A DNA stretch of 38,558 nt from a virus. The translations under genes were made by a program, and so were the position numbers. The stretch covers positions 1-38,558 of the IMG/VR virus record IMGVR_UViG_3300025917_000038; one strand, written 5' to 3'. This document shows positions 16,212 to 24,965 of this stretch, in pieces (position 1 is the stretch's first letter; every line of letters starts with the position of its first letter). The notes beneath the pieces were generated by a model that made no database searches, was not told where the DNA came from, and saw only the letters and a program-made list of their open reading frames with translations.

Positions 16212-16577
16212 CTAACTGTTCGTCGCTGCGAATGCACGCACTGTCACCGTGCCGCTCGTTATGGTGCTCGAAATCCTCGCGCGCATAGCCCCGGACAATA
16301 GGTTAATGGACACGCGATGCGCCTTATCGATGGCGGACCAATTCACGGTACCTTCAATTACCCACACGCCGTCGTAGTCGCGATACGGCGCCGATTCAAT
16401 CAGCACTGTGCCAGCCGCCGAGGTGTGATCGAAATAGACGTAGAACGTGGCAGCAACGAACCGGCCACAGATAGATGCCGGCATCACGCCGATGGTCTTT
16501 GTATCGTTCGTTGCGGACCCGCCATCGATCAGGACGTATCCAGTCTCGGGCAGTAGATTGATGTTGATGCCGGCCAT
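16212..16577 (-). CDS. Virion-associated beta protein, 121 aa
   Basis: Begins MAGININLLPETGYVLIDGG and continues as a beta-sandwich pattern (RFVAATFYVYFDHTSAAGTV … SGTVTVRAFAATNS). No signal or membrane segment. It follows the tail adaptor gene with no gap. The position suggests a head-tail or tail decoration subunit. No family recognised. Confidence 0.58.
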   Translation of the reverse strand: MAGININLLPETGYVLIDGGSATNDTKTIGVMPASICGRFVAATFYVYFDHTSAAGTVLIESAPYRDYDGVWVIEGTVNWSAIDKAHRVSINLLSGAMRARISSTITSGTVTVRAFAATNS

Positions 16578-17558
16578 CTAGCCTCCGCTCGACGTGTTGA
16601 TGTTGTAGTAGCCCCGCCGATCATGCGTCCATGCCGGATCGATCGGCATGTCTGCGGGCTTGACATTCGTCCGCTTCACGATCGCCATCGCACGCATGGA
16701 ACCGCGGAGAATGTCCGCGCGCACCATTTCATCCTTGACGGCATACGGCGTCAATAACCGCTCCGCGAGTCCGTATTCCAGCAATTCTTCGAACCCAGGC
16801 GGCACGGCATATGAGGTCGTCGCGAGGTCCGCAAACGTCGCCAATGTGTTCCGGCGATACAGGACGAGCGCATTCGTTGCGATATTCGGGATCGGCCACA
16901 ACTGGATAATGGCTAAGTCTCGCGCATAGGTCGCGTTGAAGTAGACGCCCGTCGCCAGCGAGTTCGACAGCGACTTGACTTGAATGGCCTGCCACGAATC
17001 ATCGGTAAAAATGGAGCGCGGAATTTCGATCGTCGAGCTGCCGGACGTGAACGCTTGGATCGTCGTCGTAGTCACTGTGGAGCTTGGCACCACTTCAGCC
17101 ACTGAAATCACGGTGTTCGCGCCGAAGACGGACGAGACAACCGTGTAGTTGCCGTCATTCGCCCCGCCGGCCACAACCACGACGCTGCCAGACGTGAACA
17201 CGGACGTTACATCCGTCGCCACGGTGAAGGTGCCGTTCGCGGGAGACGCGGCAGCTAAGGTATAGGCCGTGCTGATCGTCGGATTCTGCAGAATCGCTGC
17301 GCCTTCCAACTCGAACGGCCGCGTCGTATCGAAGTCTCCGCCCGGCCCGATCGTATACACGCCTCTGTCGGCGATCAGCGGCCACACTTCACGCGCCACA
17401 AATGCCGAGACGAGTGATTGATTGTTGAGGAGCTTGACGAAATTATTCAGGCGCCGACGGCAATCGGTGTAGTCCGTCGCCGTCAGTGATTCGCCGACCG
17501 CTTTGATGTTGCAGAGGTCTGCGGCGCCGTCAATGACATCTTGCGCGGTCACACTCAC
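16578..17558 (-). CDS. P22 gp4-like tail accessory / head-tail adaptor, 326 aa
   Basis: The N-terminus (VTAQDVIDGAADLCNIKAVG … LTATDYTDCRRRLNNFVKLL) is the helical pattern of gp4-like adaptors: Ax-DIIxxA, then a block of leucines and LN. It is followed by VWPLIADRGVYTIGPGGDFD and RPFELEGAAIL, the YTIGxGGDFxxxRP signature of this family. About residues 100-175 form a Thr/Ser/Val-rich beta insert, Ig-like in feel, not expected in the shortest homologues. The end (VYFNATYARDLAIIQLWPIP … VPPGFEELLEYGLAERLLTP) is also family-typical. Known role: binds the portal ring and starts the tail. Confidence 0.82.
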   Translation of the reverse strand: MSVTAQDVIDGAADLCNIKAVGESLTATDYTDCRRRLNNFVKLLNNQSLVSAFVAREVWPLIADRGVYTIGPGGDFDTTRPFELEGAAILQNPTISTAYTLAAASPANGTFTVATDVTSVFTSGSVVVVAGGANDGNYTVVSSVFGANTVISVAEVVPSSTVTTTTIQAFTSGSSTIEIPRSIFTDDSWQAIQVKSLSNSLATGVYFNATYARDLAIIQLWPIPNIATNALVLYRRNTLATFADLATTSYAVPPGFEELLEYGLAERLLTPYAVKDEMVRADILRGSMRAMAIVKRTNVKPADMPIDPAWTHDRRGYYNINTSSGG

Positions 17559-18106
17559 ACGCGCACTCCGTCAATGATTTCGTAGCCGTAGACCGGGCCG
17601 GTCGGCTTCAGCGCGGAGTCGCCGTGGATGGTCACTTGGATACCGCGCCCGCGCGCGAAGCCGATCCAGTATTTCGCGCTCTCGATTTGGATCTTGTAGA
17701 ACGGGTCGGTGCCGTCGAGCGTGAACCAGAAGAGATCGATCGCGTCGAAGCCTTCGTAGATGGCGAGCGCGAGCATCCAGCAGAGGGAACCCGCAAACTC
17801 ACGTTCATCCGCAGTCTGAATGCACTCGCGCGGATACACGCGACAGCCAGGGAGTGCAGGATCGGCAGCGAGTCGATAGACGGGTTTGGTTTGCTGTCGA
17901 TACCAGTCATAGGCTGCTGGCCGTTTCTCCTGAATCCACCACGTAGGATGTAGATCAAACCAGCGCGTCCAGTCCGTGAAGTCTCCCGCGAAACGCCGAA
18001 AGATCAGATCGTTGAGTCCCCACCGTTCAGCGTCACCATCGAACGGCGGGATGTCACCCATTGACAGCCCGCACCCGAGGAGTTCGACTTTACGGCGCCT
18101 CGACAA
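17555..18106 (-). CDS. Rossmann-like phage protein, possible glycosyltransferase relative, 183 aa
   Basis: Opens KVELLGCGLSMGDIPPFDGD then WGLNDLIFRRF, and TRWFDLHPTWWIQEKRPAAY. This is a strand - G-x-G - helix start, followed by a conserved WGLN and a WFxxHP motif known from phage proteins related to DUF115-type or sugar-binding Rossmann folds. C-terminal FDAIDLFWFTLDGTDPFYKI and YWIGFARGRGIQVTIHGDSA complete the fold. No obvious catalytic residue. The start is TTG 18106, overlapping the 55-residue gene by 17 bases, because no ATG precedes the conserved strand. Such proteins may modify virion surfaces; this is inferred. Confidence 0.62.
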   Translation of the reverse strand: MSRRRKVELLGCGLSMGDIPPFDGDAERWGLNDLIFRRFAGDFTDWTRWFDLHPTWWIQEKRPAAYDWYRQQTKPVYRLAADPALPGCRVYPRECIQTADEREFAGSLCWMLALAIYEGFDAIDLFWFTLDGTDPFYKIQIESAKYWIGFARGRGIQVTIHGDSALKPTGPVYGYEIIDGVRV

Positions 18107-18257
18107 CTTTCAACTCAGTGACCGTGTTCGACGCCACGCTGTCATAGAGCATGCGCAAGCAGGAATTCTTCAAGCTCAACGCCTGTGCCGCATCCGACGA
18201 TTCAGTGACGATCTTCACTGCCGCCGTTCCGACCGTCGCCGTGATGGTGTATTTCAC
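18090..18257 (-). CDS. Small beta/alpha phage protein, 55 aa
   Basis: GTG 18257 opens MKYTITATVGTAAVKIVTES, then SDAAQALSLKNSCLRMLYDS and VTELKVVEAP, ending in TAA at 18090. It starts 2 bases after the stop of the beta-helix protein and overlaps the next gene. The coding pattern (alternating strand, helix, strand) is convincing, and the gap would otherwise be an unexplained 150 bases. Function unknown. Confidence 0.6.
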   Translation of the reverse strand: MKYTITATVGTAAVKIVTESSDAAQALSLKNSCLRMLYDSVASNTVTELKVVEAP

Positions 18258-18259
18258 GG

Positions 18260-19228
18260 CTACGAACTCGGCACACCGTAACTACGGATCGTCGTCGTCA
18301 CTGCATCACTGAAATCGTTCGGCCCCCAGCGGTCGTTGGTGCCGCCTGCGAACATCGCCGTCAACCCATTGGTCGCGTAGGGCACATCGAAGTGGTTGTC
18401 GTGGACGCTATTGTTCGCGCCGCCGGTCAAGTCGATCTGCGTCGTTGTGGTGACGGTGTTGTCGATGTAAGTCAGACGGTTGCCGGCGATTTCGGCGCCG
18501 CTCGGGGCGATGTCGATATGGATGGCGTTGCCCATGAAGCGGTTGTTCAGGATTTGCCAGCCATAGAGCGAATGCACGCCCGCGCCGGTTTCCGAGAAGA
18601 TGGCCGTATCGCCCGAGTCCGCGAACCCGAAGAAACTATTCCCGCTCAACGTGCAGAAGTTCGCGCCGCCCGTCGAGAGGACACCGTATTTCGCACCCGT
18701 GAAGTAGCAGCCGATGATCTGTGTGTGCTCGGCGCTCGGGTCAGTCGGCGGATCGCCGCCGCCGCTGATCAGGACCTGGATGCACGCCTTGCTCGCCGTG
18801 CTGTTGTTGAAATAGATGTTCTCGAAGCGCCAGCCCTGCCCGCGCACGATTGCGAGATGCGTGGTCCCGCCCGACGGAGATAACCACGTCGCGCCGCCGC
18901 CGTTCGGCGCCCCACTTGTGGTCGCTTGCCGGGGCTGCGTCGCCATGCCGCGCAAGGTGATGTCGTTGACGATCGGCGTGCTGTATTCCTCTTGCAACAC
19001 CCCGAGCAGTCCCACCACCATGCCGGGACGCAGCACGTTGGCTAATCCAGTCATGCTCGAATACGGCTTCGCGTAGCTCCCGTCCGCCGTCGTGTTGTTG
19101 CCGTCCTGCGGGCGCACCCACACATCAACCGCGCTACCGCCGGCATTGACGGAGACGGCGGCAAAATTCTCGTTGAGGTCGCTGATGTTTTTGTTCGTTA
19201 AGACGCCGCCGCCCGTGATCGTTTTCAT
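18260..19228 (-). CDS. Right-handed parallel beta-helix protein, 322 aa
   Basis: After an N-terminal attachment-like part (MKTITGGGVLTNKNISDLNE) the protein shows VWVRPQDGNNTTADGSYAKP, a start seen in phage pectate-lyase-fold proteins. Rungs of short strands with Asn/Gly turns follow (WRFENIYFNNSTASK, IIGCYFTGAKYGVLST, WQILNNRFMGNAIHIDI, AEIAGNRLTYID). This is the look of a parallel beta-helix as in tailspikes and depolymerases. No clear catalytic Asp/Glu set can be pointed to. It may cleave or bind host glycans, or only decorate the capsid; its place between coat and adaptor genes is unusual for a tailspike. Confidence 0.68.
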   Translation of the reverse strand: MKTITGGGVLTNKNISDLNENFAAVSVNAGGSAVDVWVRPQDGNNTTADGSYAKPYSSMTGLANVLRPGMVVGLLGVLQEEYSTPIVNDITLRGMATQPRQATTSGAPNGGGATWLSPSGGTTHLAIVRGQGWRFENIYFNNSTASKACIQVLISGGGDPPTDPSAEHTQIIGCYFTGAKYGVLSTGGANFCTLSGNSFFGFADSGDTAIFSETGAGVHSLYGWQILNNRFMGNAIHIDIAPSGAEIAGNRLTYIDNTVTTTTQIDLTGGANNSVHDNHFDVPYATNGLTAMFAGGTNDRWGPNDFSDAVTTTIRSYGVPSS

Positions 19229-19245
19229 CTGACTGCTCCATTCAA

Positions 19246-19291
19246 TCGCGCATCACGCGCGAAAGGCAGGCGAGACGCGATGCCTCGCCTG
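19246..19291. repeat. Two tandem hairpins between capsid and tail genes
   Basis: TCGCGC (19246-19251) with GCGCGA (19257-19262) forms a 6-bp stem with a 5-base loop. CAGGCGAG (19267-19274) with CTCGCCTG (19284-19291) forms a perfect 8-bp stem with a 9-base loop. They fill the gap between the 152-residue gene and the beta-helix gene on the minus strand. There is no T-run, so attenuation or RNA processing is more likely than full termination. Confidence 0.5.
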
Positions 19292-19297
19292 AATGGG

Positions 19298-19756
19298 TTA
19301 GCCCCTGGCGCGTTTTGGCGCTTCGGGAATTTCCGCGACGTGCTGCGCCGTGGTCGCTTCGAACTTGGCGGCTTCGGCTTTCGCCTTGTCGCTCATGTTC
19401 CGTTCGCTATACGCCCGCTCAGCGGCGGCAACCGCCAACACCTGCTCGGATGCAATGAGCGCCGCGTGGGCTTCGCCGAGCCCCTGCACGTAGCCACGGG
19501 ACAGCATGTTCGGCGCGTCGTTCTCGTCGGCCGGCTGCATGTGCTCCGTGACGATCTTGCCGGTCTGGTTGTCCCGCTTGACTTTGTAGAACATTGCGGG
19601 CCACTGCGGCTGACCCACCTGTTCACGCGGGCGTCCGGGCGGGCCGTATGGCGAGTAGCCCATTTCGAACTTGGACATCTCGCGGGCGTAGGCCGAAGCG
19701 GGGTTATGCACAACCCCGCCCGGTCCAGAACGATCCGTGAATACTGCTGAAGCCAT
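19298..19756 (-). CDS. Hypothetical capsid-operon protein, 152 aa
   Basis: Starts MASAVFTDRSGPGGVVHNPA, has a proline-rich loop (YSPYGPPGRPREQVGQPQWP) followed by FYKVKRDNQTGKIVTEHMQP, then an Ala/Glu-rich helical C-terminal half ending PEAPKRARG. No enzyme motif, signal or membrane segment. It sits just after the decoration-like gene downstream of the coat. It could be a head-completion or assembly accessory, by position only. Confidence 0.58.
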   Translation of the reverse strand: MASAVFTDRSGPGGVVHNPASAYAREMSKFEMGYSPYGPPGRPREQVGQPQWPAMFYKVKRDNQTGKIVTEHMQPADENDAPNMLSRGYVQGLGEAHAALIASEQVLAVAAAERAYSERNMSDKAKAEAAKFEATTAQHVAEIPEAPKRARG

Positions 19757-19765
19757 GTGCTCCTT

Positions 19766-20392
19766 TTACGAGACGGCCACGTCGAATCCGGTCGTCGTCC
19801 CGGCGAGTGCGGGGCAATACCAGAGTTCGTTGTAGGCCGTCAGTTCGATCATGGACCGCCCGCTCGCATCCTGCGTGAGCGTGACGATTGCCGATCCGCC
19901 GACGCCGCCGGCCACGGTGATGACATGCGCCGCCGCCGTCAGATTCAGAATGGTCAACTTGCAGCCGTTCAGATCCTTCGTCGGCACTGCGAGCGTCATC
20001 CCGGTGTGCGCCGTCCCGCTGATGACGGCGAGCGCATCCGCGCCAGCCGGCGGAAGGGCGATCGCGCCATCCGCCGAGTAGCTGTTGATGACGCGCGCAC
20101 GGCCGGCAATCGGGAACGCATCGACGGTCTGTGGCGCCCCCGTCTGCGAGTAGTCCGTGGCCGCGCCGTCGGTGACTTGCGCACCCGAGGCGTGCGCCAC
20201 GGCGATCGTGCCGTCCTGCCCGCGCAAGACAGGGACCGTCAAGGATGCGGCGACGTAGCCCTTCGTGATCTTCATCGTCTCGTCATCGACGCGGATGTAG
20301 TTGCCGGCCGCGAATCCAGTCGATGCCGCGACGACGATTTGTTTGTCGCTAACCGCGCACGCCGCTGAGAGTGTGGTGTTTGCGAGTGCCAT
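19766..20392 (-). CDS. Putative head decoration / minor structural protein, 208 aa
   Basis: Begins MALANTTLSAACAVSDKQIV … GFAAGNYIRVDDETMKITKG … VPVLRGQDGTIAVAHASGAQ. This follows a pattern seen in phage structural proteins next to the coat gene (GxxI.VDxExM.V … RGxxGTxAxAH.xGA.V). The C-terminal half is beta-rich with LNLTAAAHVITVAGG. It starts 3 bases after the coat stop, so it is probably expressed with the coat. Likely a capsid decoration or head-associated protein. Confidence 0.68.
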   Translation of the reverse strand: MALANTTLSAACAVSDKQIVVAASTGFAAGNYIRVDDETMKITKGYVAASLTVPVLRGQDGTIAVAHASGAQVTDGAATDYSQTGAPQTVDAFPIAGRARVINSYSADGAIALPPAGADALAVISGTAHTGMTLAVPTKDLNGCKLTILNLTAAAHVITVAGGVGGSAIVTLTQDASGRSMIELTAYNELWYCPALAGTTTGFDVAVS

Positions 20393-20395
20393 GAC

Positions 20396-21634
20396 TTAGC
20401 TCCACAGCCTGACGGCGAAGTAGGGAAGAATCGCCGCGACCCCGCCGATGGTGTCGCACCGCGACGGCTGCTGATCCGTCTGGATGTTGTATTGCTCGAC
20501 CCAGCGCATCGCGATCTTGGTGTCGGCATCGCCGACGGTTTTCGCGTTCGCGCCCGCGAGGTTATCCGGCAGATCGACCATCGCGAAGGCGAAGGCTGCC
20601 GGGTTGAACATCAGCGACTGCCGCGACGACTGCGCCGACATCGTGCCGCCGACCGCGCCCGTCGATCCCAGGAAGGTCAACGCCGCATCATTGGCCGGCG
20701 ATGCTGTGACCGTCTGGAGCTGCCCACTCGGAATGATGCTCGGCGAAATGGTGAGCGTCGCCGTGCTTGAGCCCGAGACATCGGCCGTCAACACGAACTG
20801 CTGCAGCACGCCGGTATCGGTGTAGCTCTCCGGGTTGACGCCGTTGACACCCGCGATCGTGAACACGTCGCCTTGTTTGAGCGCATAGGTGCCGGCACCA
20901 TCGACCGTGATGGATGATCCGGTCTGCGAGGCACTCGTCATCGCCCACGTCGAAGCCGTGAATGTTCCAGTCGTGTGCGTCGGGATCAGTGGGTCGTAAT
21001 ACCAGCTATCGACGCCGAGGGCCGCATTCGCAAACTGACCGGACTTGAAGTAGGTCGAAATCTGCGCTTGTGGATTGAACAGCGCGAAGTTGGCCGAGAG
21101 CAGCGCGGACTGCGTGAGCGGATCAATCACCGCGCACAGTTCGTCGTCGGGCACGGCGTTGTTGTGCAACAGCGCGACGGCGTCCGTGATCGTCTTGTTC
21201 GACGTGATCGGCGTGCCAGGCGAGCCGGCCGAAAAATACACGGCCTTGTAGACTTCCGCGCCCGCCACGGCGTCCCATTTGTTCGCCTGTCGGCGTCCCG
21301 CGGGCCGCGTGTAGCGGTCCTGCACCTTTTCAATTTCCAGCGCCGTCTGGCTCGAGGACCAGCCCATGCCGACTTGGAACTGATGGTTGATGGTGAGGGG
21401 AACCGTCTGATTCAGGATGGACTGCTGGACAAGTCCCTGTCCTTCGAACACCTGCCAGCGCTGCTGGATGCGCACTTGCACGGTGTCGCCGATCTGCGCG
21501 CCTTCGGGCTTATCGCCCCAATTCTGCTTTTCCCAACTGCGATCGAACTGCCCAATGAGCTTCAAGTGATTCTTGAAGTTCATCGCCACGTCTTTCGTGA
21601 CCCACGTGGGCGTGATGATGGTATTCGTTGCCAA
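20396..21634 (-). CDS. Major capsid (coat) protein, P22 gp5-like, 412 aa
   Basis: Family-typical features in order: NTIITPTWVTKDVAMNFKNH at the N-terminus, GDTVQVRIQQRWQV, a hydrophobic core with an extra inserted beta domain (about 210-320, TGSSITVDGAGTYALKQGDV) in the place of the P22 I-domain, and C-terminal AFAFAMVDLPDNL … IAMRWVEQYNIQTDQQPSRC followed by AILPYFAVRLWS. Length (412 against about 430 in P22) and position after scaffold and portal agree. The start is TTG 21634, the only credible start before MATNT; GGAG lies 6 bases upstream but within a perfect hairpin. This should be the most abundant virion protein. Confidence 0.92.
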   Translation of the reverse strand: MATNTIITPTWVTKDVAMNFKNHLKLIGQFDRSWEKQNWGDKPEGAQIGDTVQVRIQQRWQVFEGQGLVQQSILNQTVPLTINHQFQVGMGWSSSQTALEIEKVQDRYTRPAGRRQANKWDAVAGAEVYKAVYFSAGSPGTPITSNKTITDAVALLHNNAVPDDELCAVIDPLTQSALLSANFALFNPQAQISTYFKSGQFANAALGVDSWYYDPLIPTHTTGTFTASTWAMTSASQTGSSITVDGAGTYALKQGDVFTIAGVNGVNPESYTDTGVLQQFVLTADVSGSSTATLTISPSIIPSGQLQTVTASPANDAALTFLGSTGAVGGTMSAQSSRQSLMFNPAAFAFAMVDLPDNLAGANAKTVGDADTKIAMRWVEQYNIQTDQQPSRCDTIGGVAAILPYFAVRLWS

Positions 21635-21635
21635 A

Positions 21636-21657
21636 GCCGTCTCCGTTGCGAGACGGC
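21636..21657 (-). promoter_or_regulatory. Hairpin enclosing the coat-gene ribosome binding site
   Basis: On the minus strand GCCGTCTC, loop GCAACG and GAGACGGC make a perfect 8-bp stem. It ends two bases before the TTG start of the coat gene. The only Shine-Dalgarno match (GGAG) is formed by the last loop base and the 3' arm. Translation may therefore depend on opening of this stem, or the stem may be an RNA-processing or attenuation site. Confidence 0.6.
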
Positions 21658-21668
21658 GACCGAACTAG

Positions 21669-22691
21669 CTACCGGCGCTTGCGACCGTAGAACTTTTCGT
21701 GATTCGCAAGGGACATGTCGTTATCGCCGGGCGGTTCGTCGCCTGTCTTTAACGGCCCTGTCCGCACCGGAGTCGGCGGCTTGGGTGCCACGATTACTGA
21801 CGGCGCGGGTTTCGGCGCTCCGGTTGCCCCATTAGGAGGCGCGTCGGTGGCCCGCGAATAGCGATTGAGGTAACGGCGTAGCAATGCTACGGATGATTCA
21901 CTCATGTCTAACGAAGCTGCGAAGCCAATCGCTGCAACGTAGTCGTCAACGTGAGTGCCGAGATAATACGCTATTTTGGCTGGATTGTCACTAGTGACGA
22001 TCACATGCCCTAAATTGTCCGGGTATTTCAAGTCTTCCACAGCCTCTAACACCTCGTCGTAGTCAGGATGGGACTTCTTGAACTCGGCGATGTTGGCCTC
22101 AACTTGCGCTTTCAGCGCGTTGCCATGTTCCAGCGCGGCACGCTGCGATTCGGCCTGTTGCTTCGTCGCGATGGACTGCTGCGCTTCGTGGAATTTCTTT
22201 TCGAGCCGCCAATCCTGACGCGCGTCCATCCAATCCGCGATCGGATCGTCGGACATCGCGAAATCTTCTTTTTTCGGTTCGGGCTTCATGAACGGCTGCG
22301 CGGCTACGGTCAACGGCGCCGTCTCGCGCGCAGGCGCCGTAGACCGCTGGCGCCATTCATCGCGTTCGCGCTCGGCATCGCGTAACTTGCGCGTCAGTTC
22401 CTGAATGCGTGGCACGTCCTCGCGTGAGGCTTTTTGCTTTTCGGCACGCGGCTTGAATTGGCCTTTCTCGTCCCGCTCTCCGTCTTCGCGCGCTTGACGC
22501 GCCAATTCTTCATCCGCGCGCGGTGTTGTGGATTTAGCAACTGATGGCTCACGCGGCGTCTCGGCAGGATCTTTCGCTTGACGCTTCGCAGCGGGTCCGA
22601 ATTGCGCTTCATGGTCCGCAATGGAGGAGGTATCTTCAACGGGCGGCGCGGGTGTTTCAGTCGGCGTAGATTCGACTACGGGTGTGTCCAC
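21669..22691 (-). CDS. Scaffolding protein, P22 gp8 analogue, 340 aa
   Basis: The position between portal and coat, the composition and the layout support this call. A Pro/Thr/Glu-rich disordered N-terminus (PVVESTPTETPAPPVEDTSS) leads to a charged coiled coil with ERDEKGQFKPRAEKQKASRE and IQELTRKLRDAERERDEWRQ. A YDEVLEAVEDLKYPDNLGHV … SDNPAKIAYYLGTHVDDYVA block follows that I recall from scaffold-like proteins of this phage type. The tail is basic and proline-rich, as needed for coat binding in P22. It directs procapsid assembly and leaves before packaging. It follows the portal gene by 3 bases. Confidence 0.8.
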   Translation of the reverse strand: MDTPVVESTPTETPAPPVEDTSSIADHEAQFGPAAKRQAKDPAETPREPSVAKSTTPRADEELARQAREDGERDEKGQFKPRAEKQKASREDVPRIQELTRKLRDAERERDEWRQRSTAPARETAPLTVAAQPFMKPEPKKEDFAMSDDPIADWMDARQDWRLEKKFHEAQQSIATKQQAESQRAALEHGNALKAQVEANIAEFKKSHPDYDEVLEAVEDLKYPDNLGHVIVTSDNPAKIAYYLGTHVDDYVAAIGFAASLDMSESSVALLRRYLNRYSRATDAPPNGATGAPKPAPSVIVAPKPPTPVRTGPLKTGDEPPGDNDMSLANHEKFYGRKRR

Positions 22692-22694
22692 AAA

Positions 22695-24965
22695 TCACTC
22701 TCCACTGCCGTTCGGCGACGGCATCACCGCGGCTTCGTGCGCGAGTTCGTCTTTCGCGTGTTCGTGTTCGACGTGCGCCATGCCGAGTTCATGCGCGTGT
22801 GTTTGATGCAGTGTCTGACGTTCGTGGTCGCGCTGCTCCTCCGCTAAGCGCTTCTCGTTCATCCAATCGACCATCGTTCGCATCTGCTCCACGAACGTCT
22901 GCATCGTCTGTATGCCAGCTTTCACGTCTGCTGACATGACGGCGGTTTCTTGCTGAATTCGCGCGATCTGGATCTTCGTCTCGTTGTCGCGGTCGCTGGT
23001 CGTGGCGTCGGCCAGCGCTTTGATTTGTGATTGTTCGATGCGCGCGTGCTTGTCGGCCTTGAGTTGGACCATCTCTTGCGCGAGTTGCTGGCCCATCTGC
23101 ATCGCTTGTTTGAGCCGCGGATCGGTCGGTTGTCCCTGCTGCAGCATTTCGATCACGGGCGGCGCGAGCATTGCCTTATAGCGCTTGGCCATTTCTGGAT
23201 AGCCCGCGGCTTCCATGAGCAGGTCTCCGATAATCACGAGCTGTTCCGGCGATTTCTCGATCAAGCCCGCCATGAGCGAGAGACGTTCCGCTTGTTTCGT
23301 TTCGTAGAACTTGGTCGCTTCGATCGCGACGTTAAACGATCCATCCTTCGTGAGCGTGTAAGTCTTTGGCGTCTGCTCCGCGTGCGCGGGATTATTCGGA
23401 TCGTGCGGTTGCGGCGTCCCGTTGCTGTTCGGCGTCACGAACGGGCGCCCGATCATCACGCGCTCGGCCTTTTGTGAGCCGGTCATCATCGACACGATCC
23501 GGCCTGGACGTGTCCCGTAAATCGGATACAGCAAGTCGTTGACGATCGCGCCTTCGTAATGCACGGAGCGGATCAAGTTCGAGAGGTAGTTGGACGTGCC
23601 GCGCGCGGCTTCATCCAGCAGCGTGCTCGCCATTGCGCCGGAGCGCACGTCGGGATGGGTATCCGCGAGATTGGCTTGCCCGATTGTCGCCATAATGCTC
23701 TGATCGAACGCGCCAATCATCAACGCCATTGCCTGAATCGGCGGCTCAACCGATTGCCGCTGCGGCGGCACGATCGGCTGCTGCGTGTCCGGGTCCACGT
23801 CGTTGTAGAACATCACGGGCCAGTTGCGCACGGCCTGATCTCGCCACTGGTCCTGAAAGTTCTCGATCGACCGAATCGATGCGAGCCACGGCGCCTTCGG
23901 TGCGAGCGCGATCGCTTCGACCGCGGAACTCACCATCGCGTTGTAGGCTTTTTGTGGATCGCGCGCCGGCCGCACGAGTCCTTCGTAGCGCCGTTCATCG
24001 TCGAACGTGTGCATCTCTTCGCCGACGACTTTGATGATGGGAATGAATTGCCCCGGCCAGTCGGTTTCGGAGAGCGTATGCACGCCATCGATCACGGAGA
24101 ACTTGACAGACTTCGCGACTTCCTCACGCACATCCACAACGACTAAGCCATCAGGAACAACTTTTTCGTCGGAGACGTGCGAGGTTCCGTCTGCGAGCAG
24201 CGCAACCCATCGCGTCTCGCGCTTGAATTCCCAATACTCGGATACGCGCACCATGCGCATGTCGCCTGTGGTCGTAAACCACTTCGGCGCTTCGTCGCCG
24301 AACGCGCGCCACTCCTGATCGGTCACGCTATCGCGTGCTGCGGGATTGCTCTCATTGTTTGCGAGTCTCGGATACTCGGCCTTGTAGTCCTCCCACGGCA
24401 TGTCTAACCCGACGAATGCCCATTTGGCGTCTGAGCCATCCGGTTGCTCGTGCGTCGGATCGAGCATCACGGAGAATTGGTTGTAGAACCTCCGGTAGAT
24501 GATTTCCTGATCGTGCGAGCCTTTCACGTATTGCGTCAGGATGCCGTAGTAGCCCTCACCGGCGATCGCGGCGCGATTCGCGGCCCACATGCGCGCGTCT
24601 TTCGCATTCGAGTTGCGCTGAATGCGGCGCGCGAGTCCTTCGCGCAGTTCGATTTCGTTGTTGTCGATATCGCCGCCGAAGTCATCAGCCGCCGTGATCG
24701 ACATGCCGAGATCCGCCTGGAGTTCGTCGTTCTGAATCTTGCGGATCGGGTCTCGAACTTTGTTGATGGTGAGGCACGGACGCGCCGGCACCGCCGGCAT
24801 GCCGTTCTGCGCTTGTTGGCCCTCGCGGAGTGATTTGATATCACTCGACCACTGCGTATCGCCTTGGTAAAACCCGAGGTCCGCCTTCACACGCTCGCGT
24901 TGCGCCTTGGATGCTTCTTCGCCTTGCTTCCAACGGTCGCGCGCGAGTTTTTGGTTGACGGCCAT
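22695..24965 (-). CDS. Portal protein, P22 gp1-like, 756 aa
   Basis: The length (756; P22 has 725) and motifs fit: DRWKQGEEASKAQRERVKAD … FYQGDTQWSSDIKSLREGQQ … RPCLTINKVRDPIRKIQNDE near the N-terminus, then WANRAAIAGEGYYGI, GRPFVTPNSNGTPQPHDPN, and a long C-terminal helical barrel-like region rich in Gln/Glu (MQMGQQLAQEMVQLKADKHA, IQIARIQQETAVMSADVKAG). It forms the dodecameric DNA gate at the capsid vertex. Its ATG directly follows the stop of the 54-residue gene with no gap, so it is coupled to it. Confidence 0.92.
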   Translation of the reverse strand: MAVNQKLARDRWKQGEEASKAQRERVKADLGFYQGDTQWSSDIKSLREGQQAQNGMPAVPARPCLTINKVRDPIRKIQNDELQADLGMSITAADDFGGDIDNNEIELREGLARRIQRNSNAKDARMWAANRAAIAGEGYYGILTQYVKGSHDQEIIYRRFYNQFSVMLDPTHEQPDGSDAKWAFVGLDMPWEDYKAEYPRLANNESNPAARDSVTDQEWRAFGDEAPKWFTTTGDMRMVRVSEYWEFKRETRWVALLADGTSHVSDEKVVPDGLVVVDVREEVAKSVKFSVIDGVHTLSETDWPGQFIPIIKVVGEEMHTFDDERRYEGLVRPARDPQKAYNAMVSSAVEAIALAPKAPWLASIRSIENFQDQWRDQAVRNWPVMFYNDVDPDTQQPIVPPQRQSVEPPIQAMALMIGAFDQSIMATIGQANLADTHPDVRSGAMASTLLDEAARGTSNYLSNLIRSVHYEGAIVNDLLYPIYGTRPGRIVSMMTGSQKAERVMIGRPFVTPNSNGTPQPHDPNNPAHAEQTPKTYTLTKDGSFNVAIEATKFYETKQAERLSLMAGLIEKSPEQLVIIGDLLMEAAGYPEMAKRYKAMLAPPVIEMLQQGQPTDPRLKQAMQMGQQLAQEMVQLKADKHARIEQSQIKALADATTSDRDNETKIQIARIQQETAVMSADVKAGIQTMQTFVEQMRTMVDWMNEKRLAEEQRDHERQTLHQTHAHELGMAHVEHEHAKDELAHEAAVMPSPNGSGE

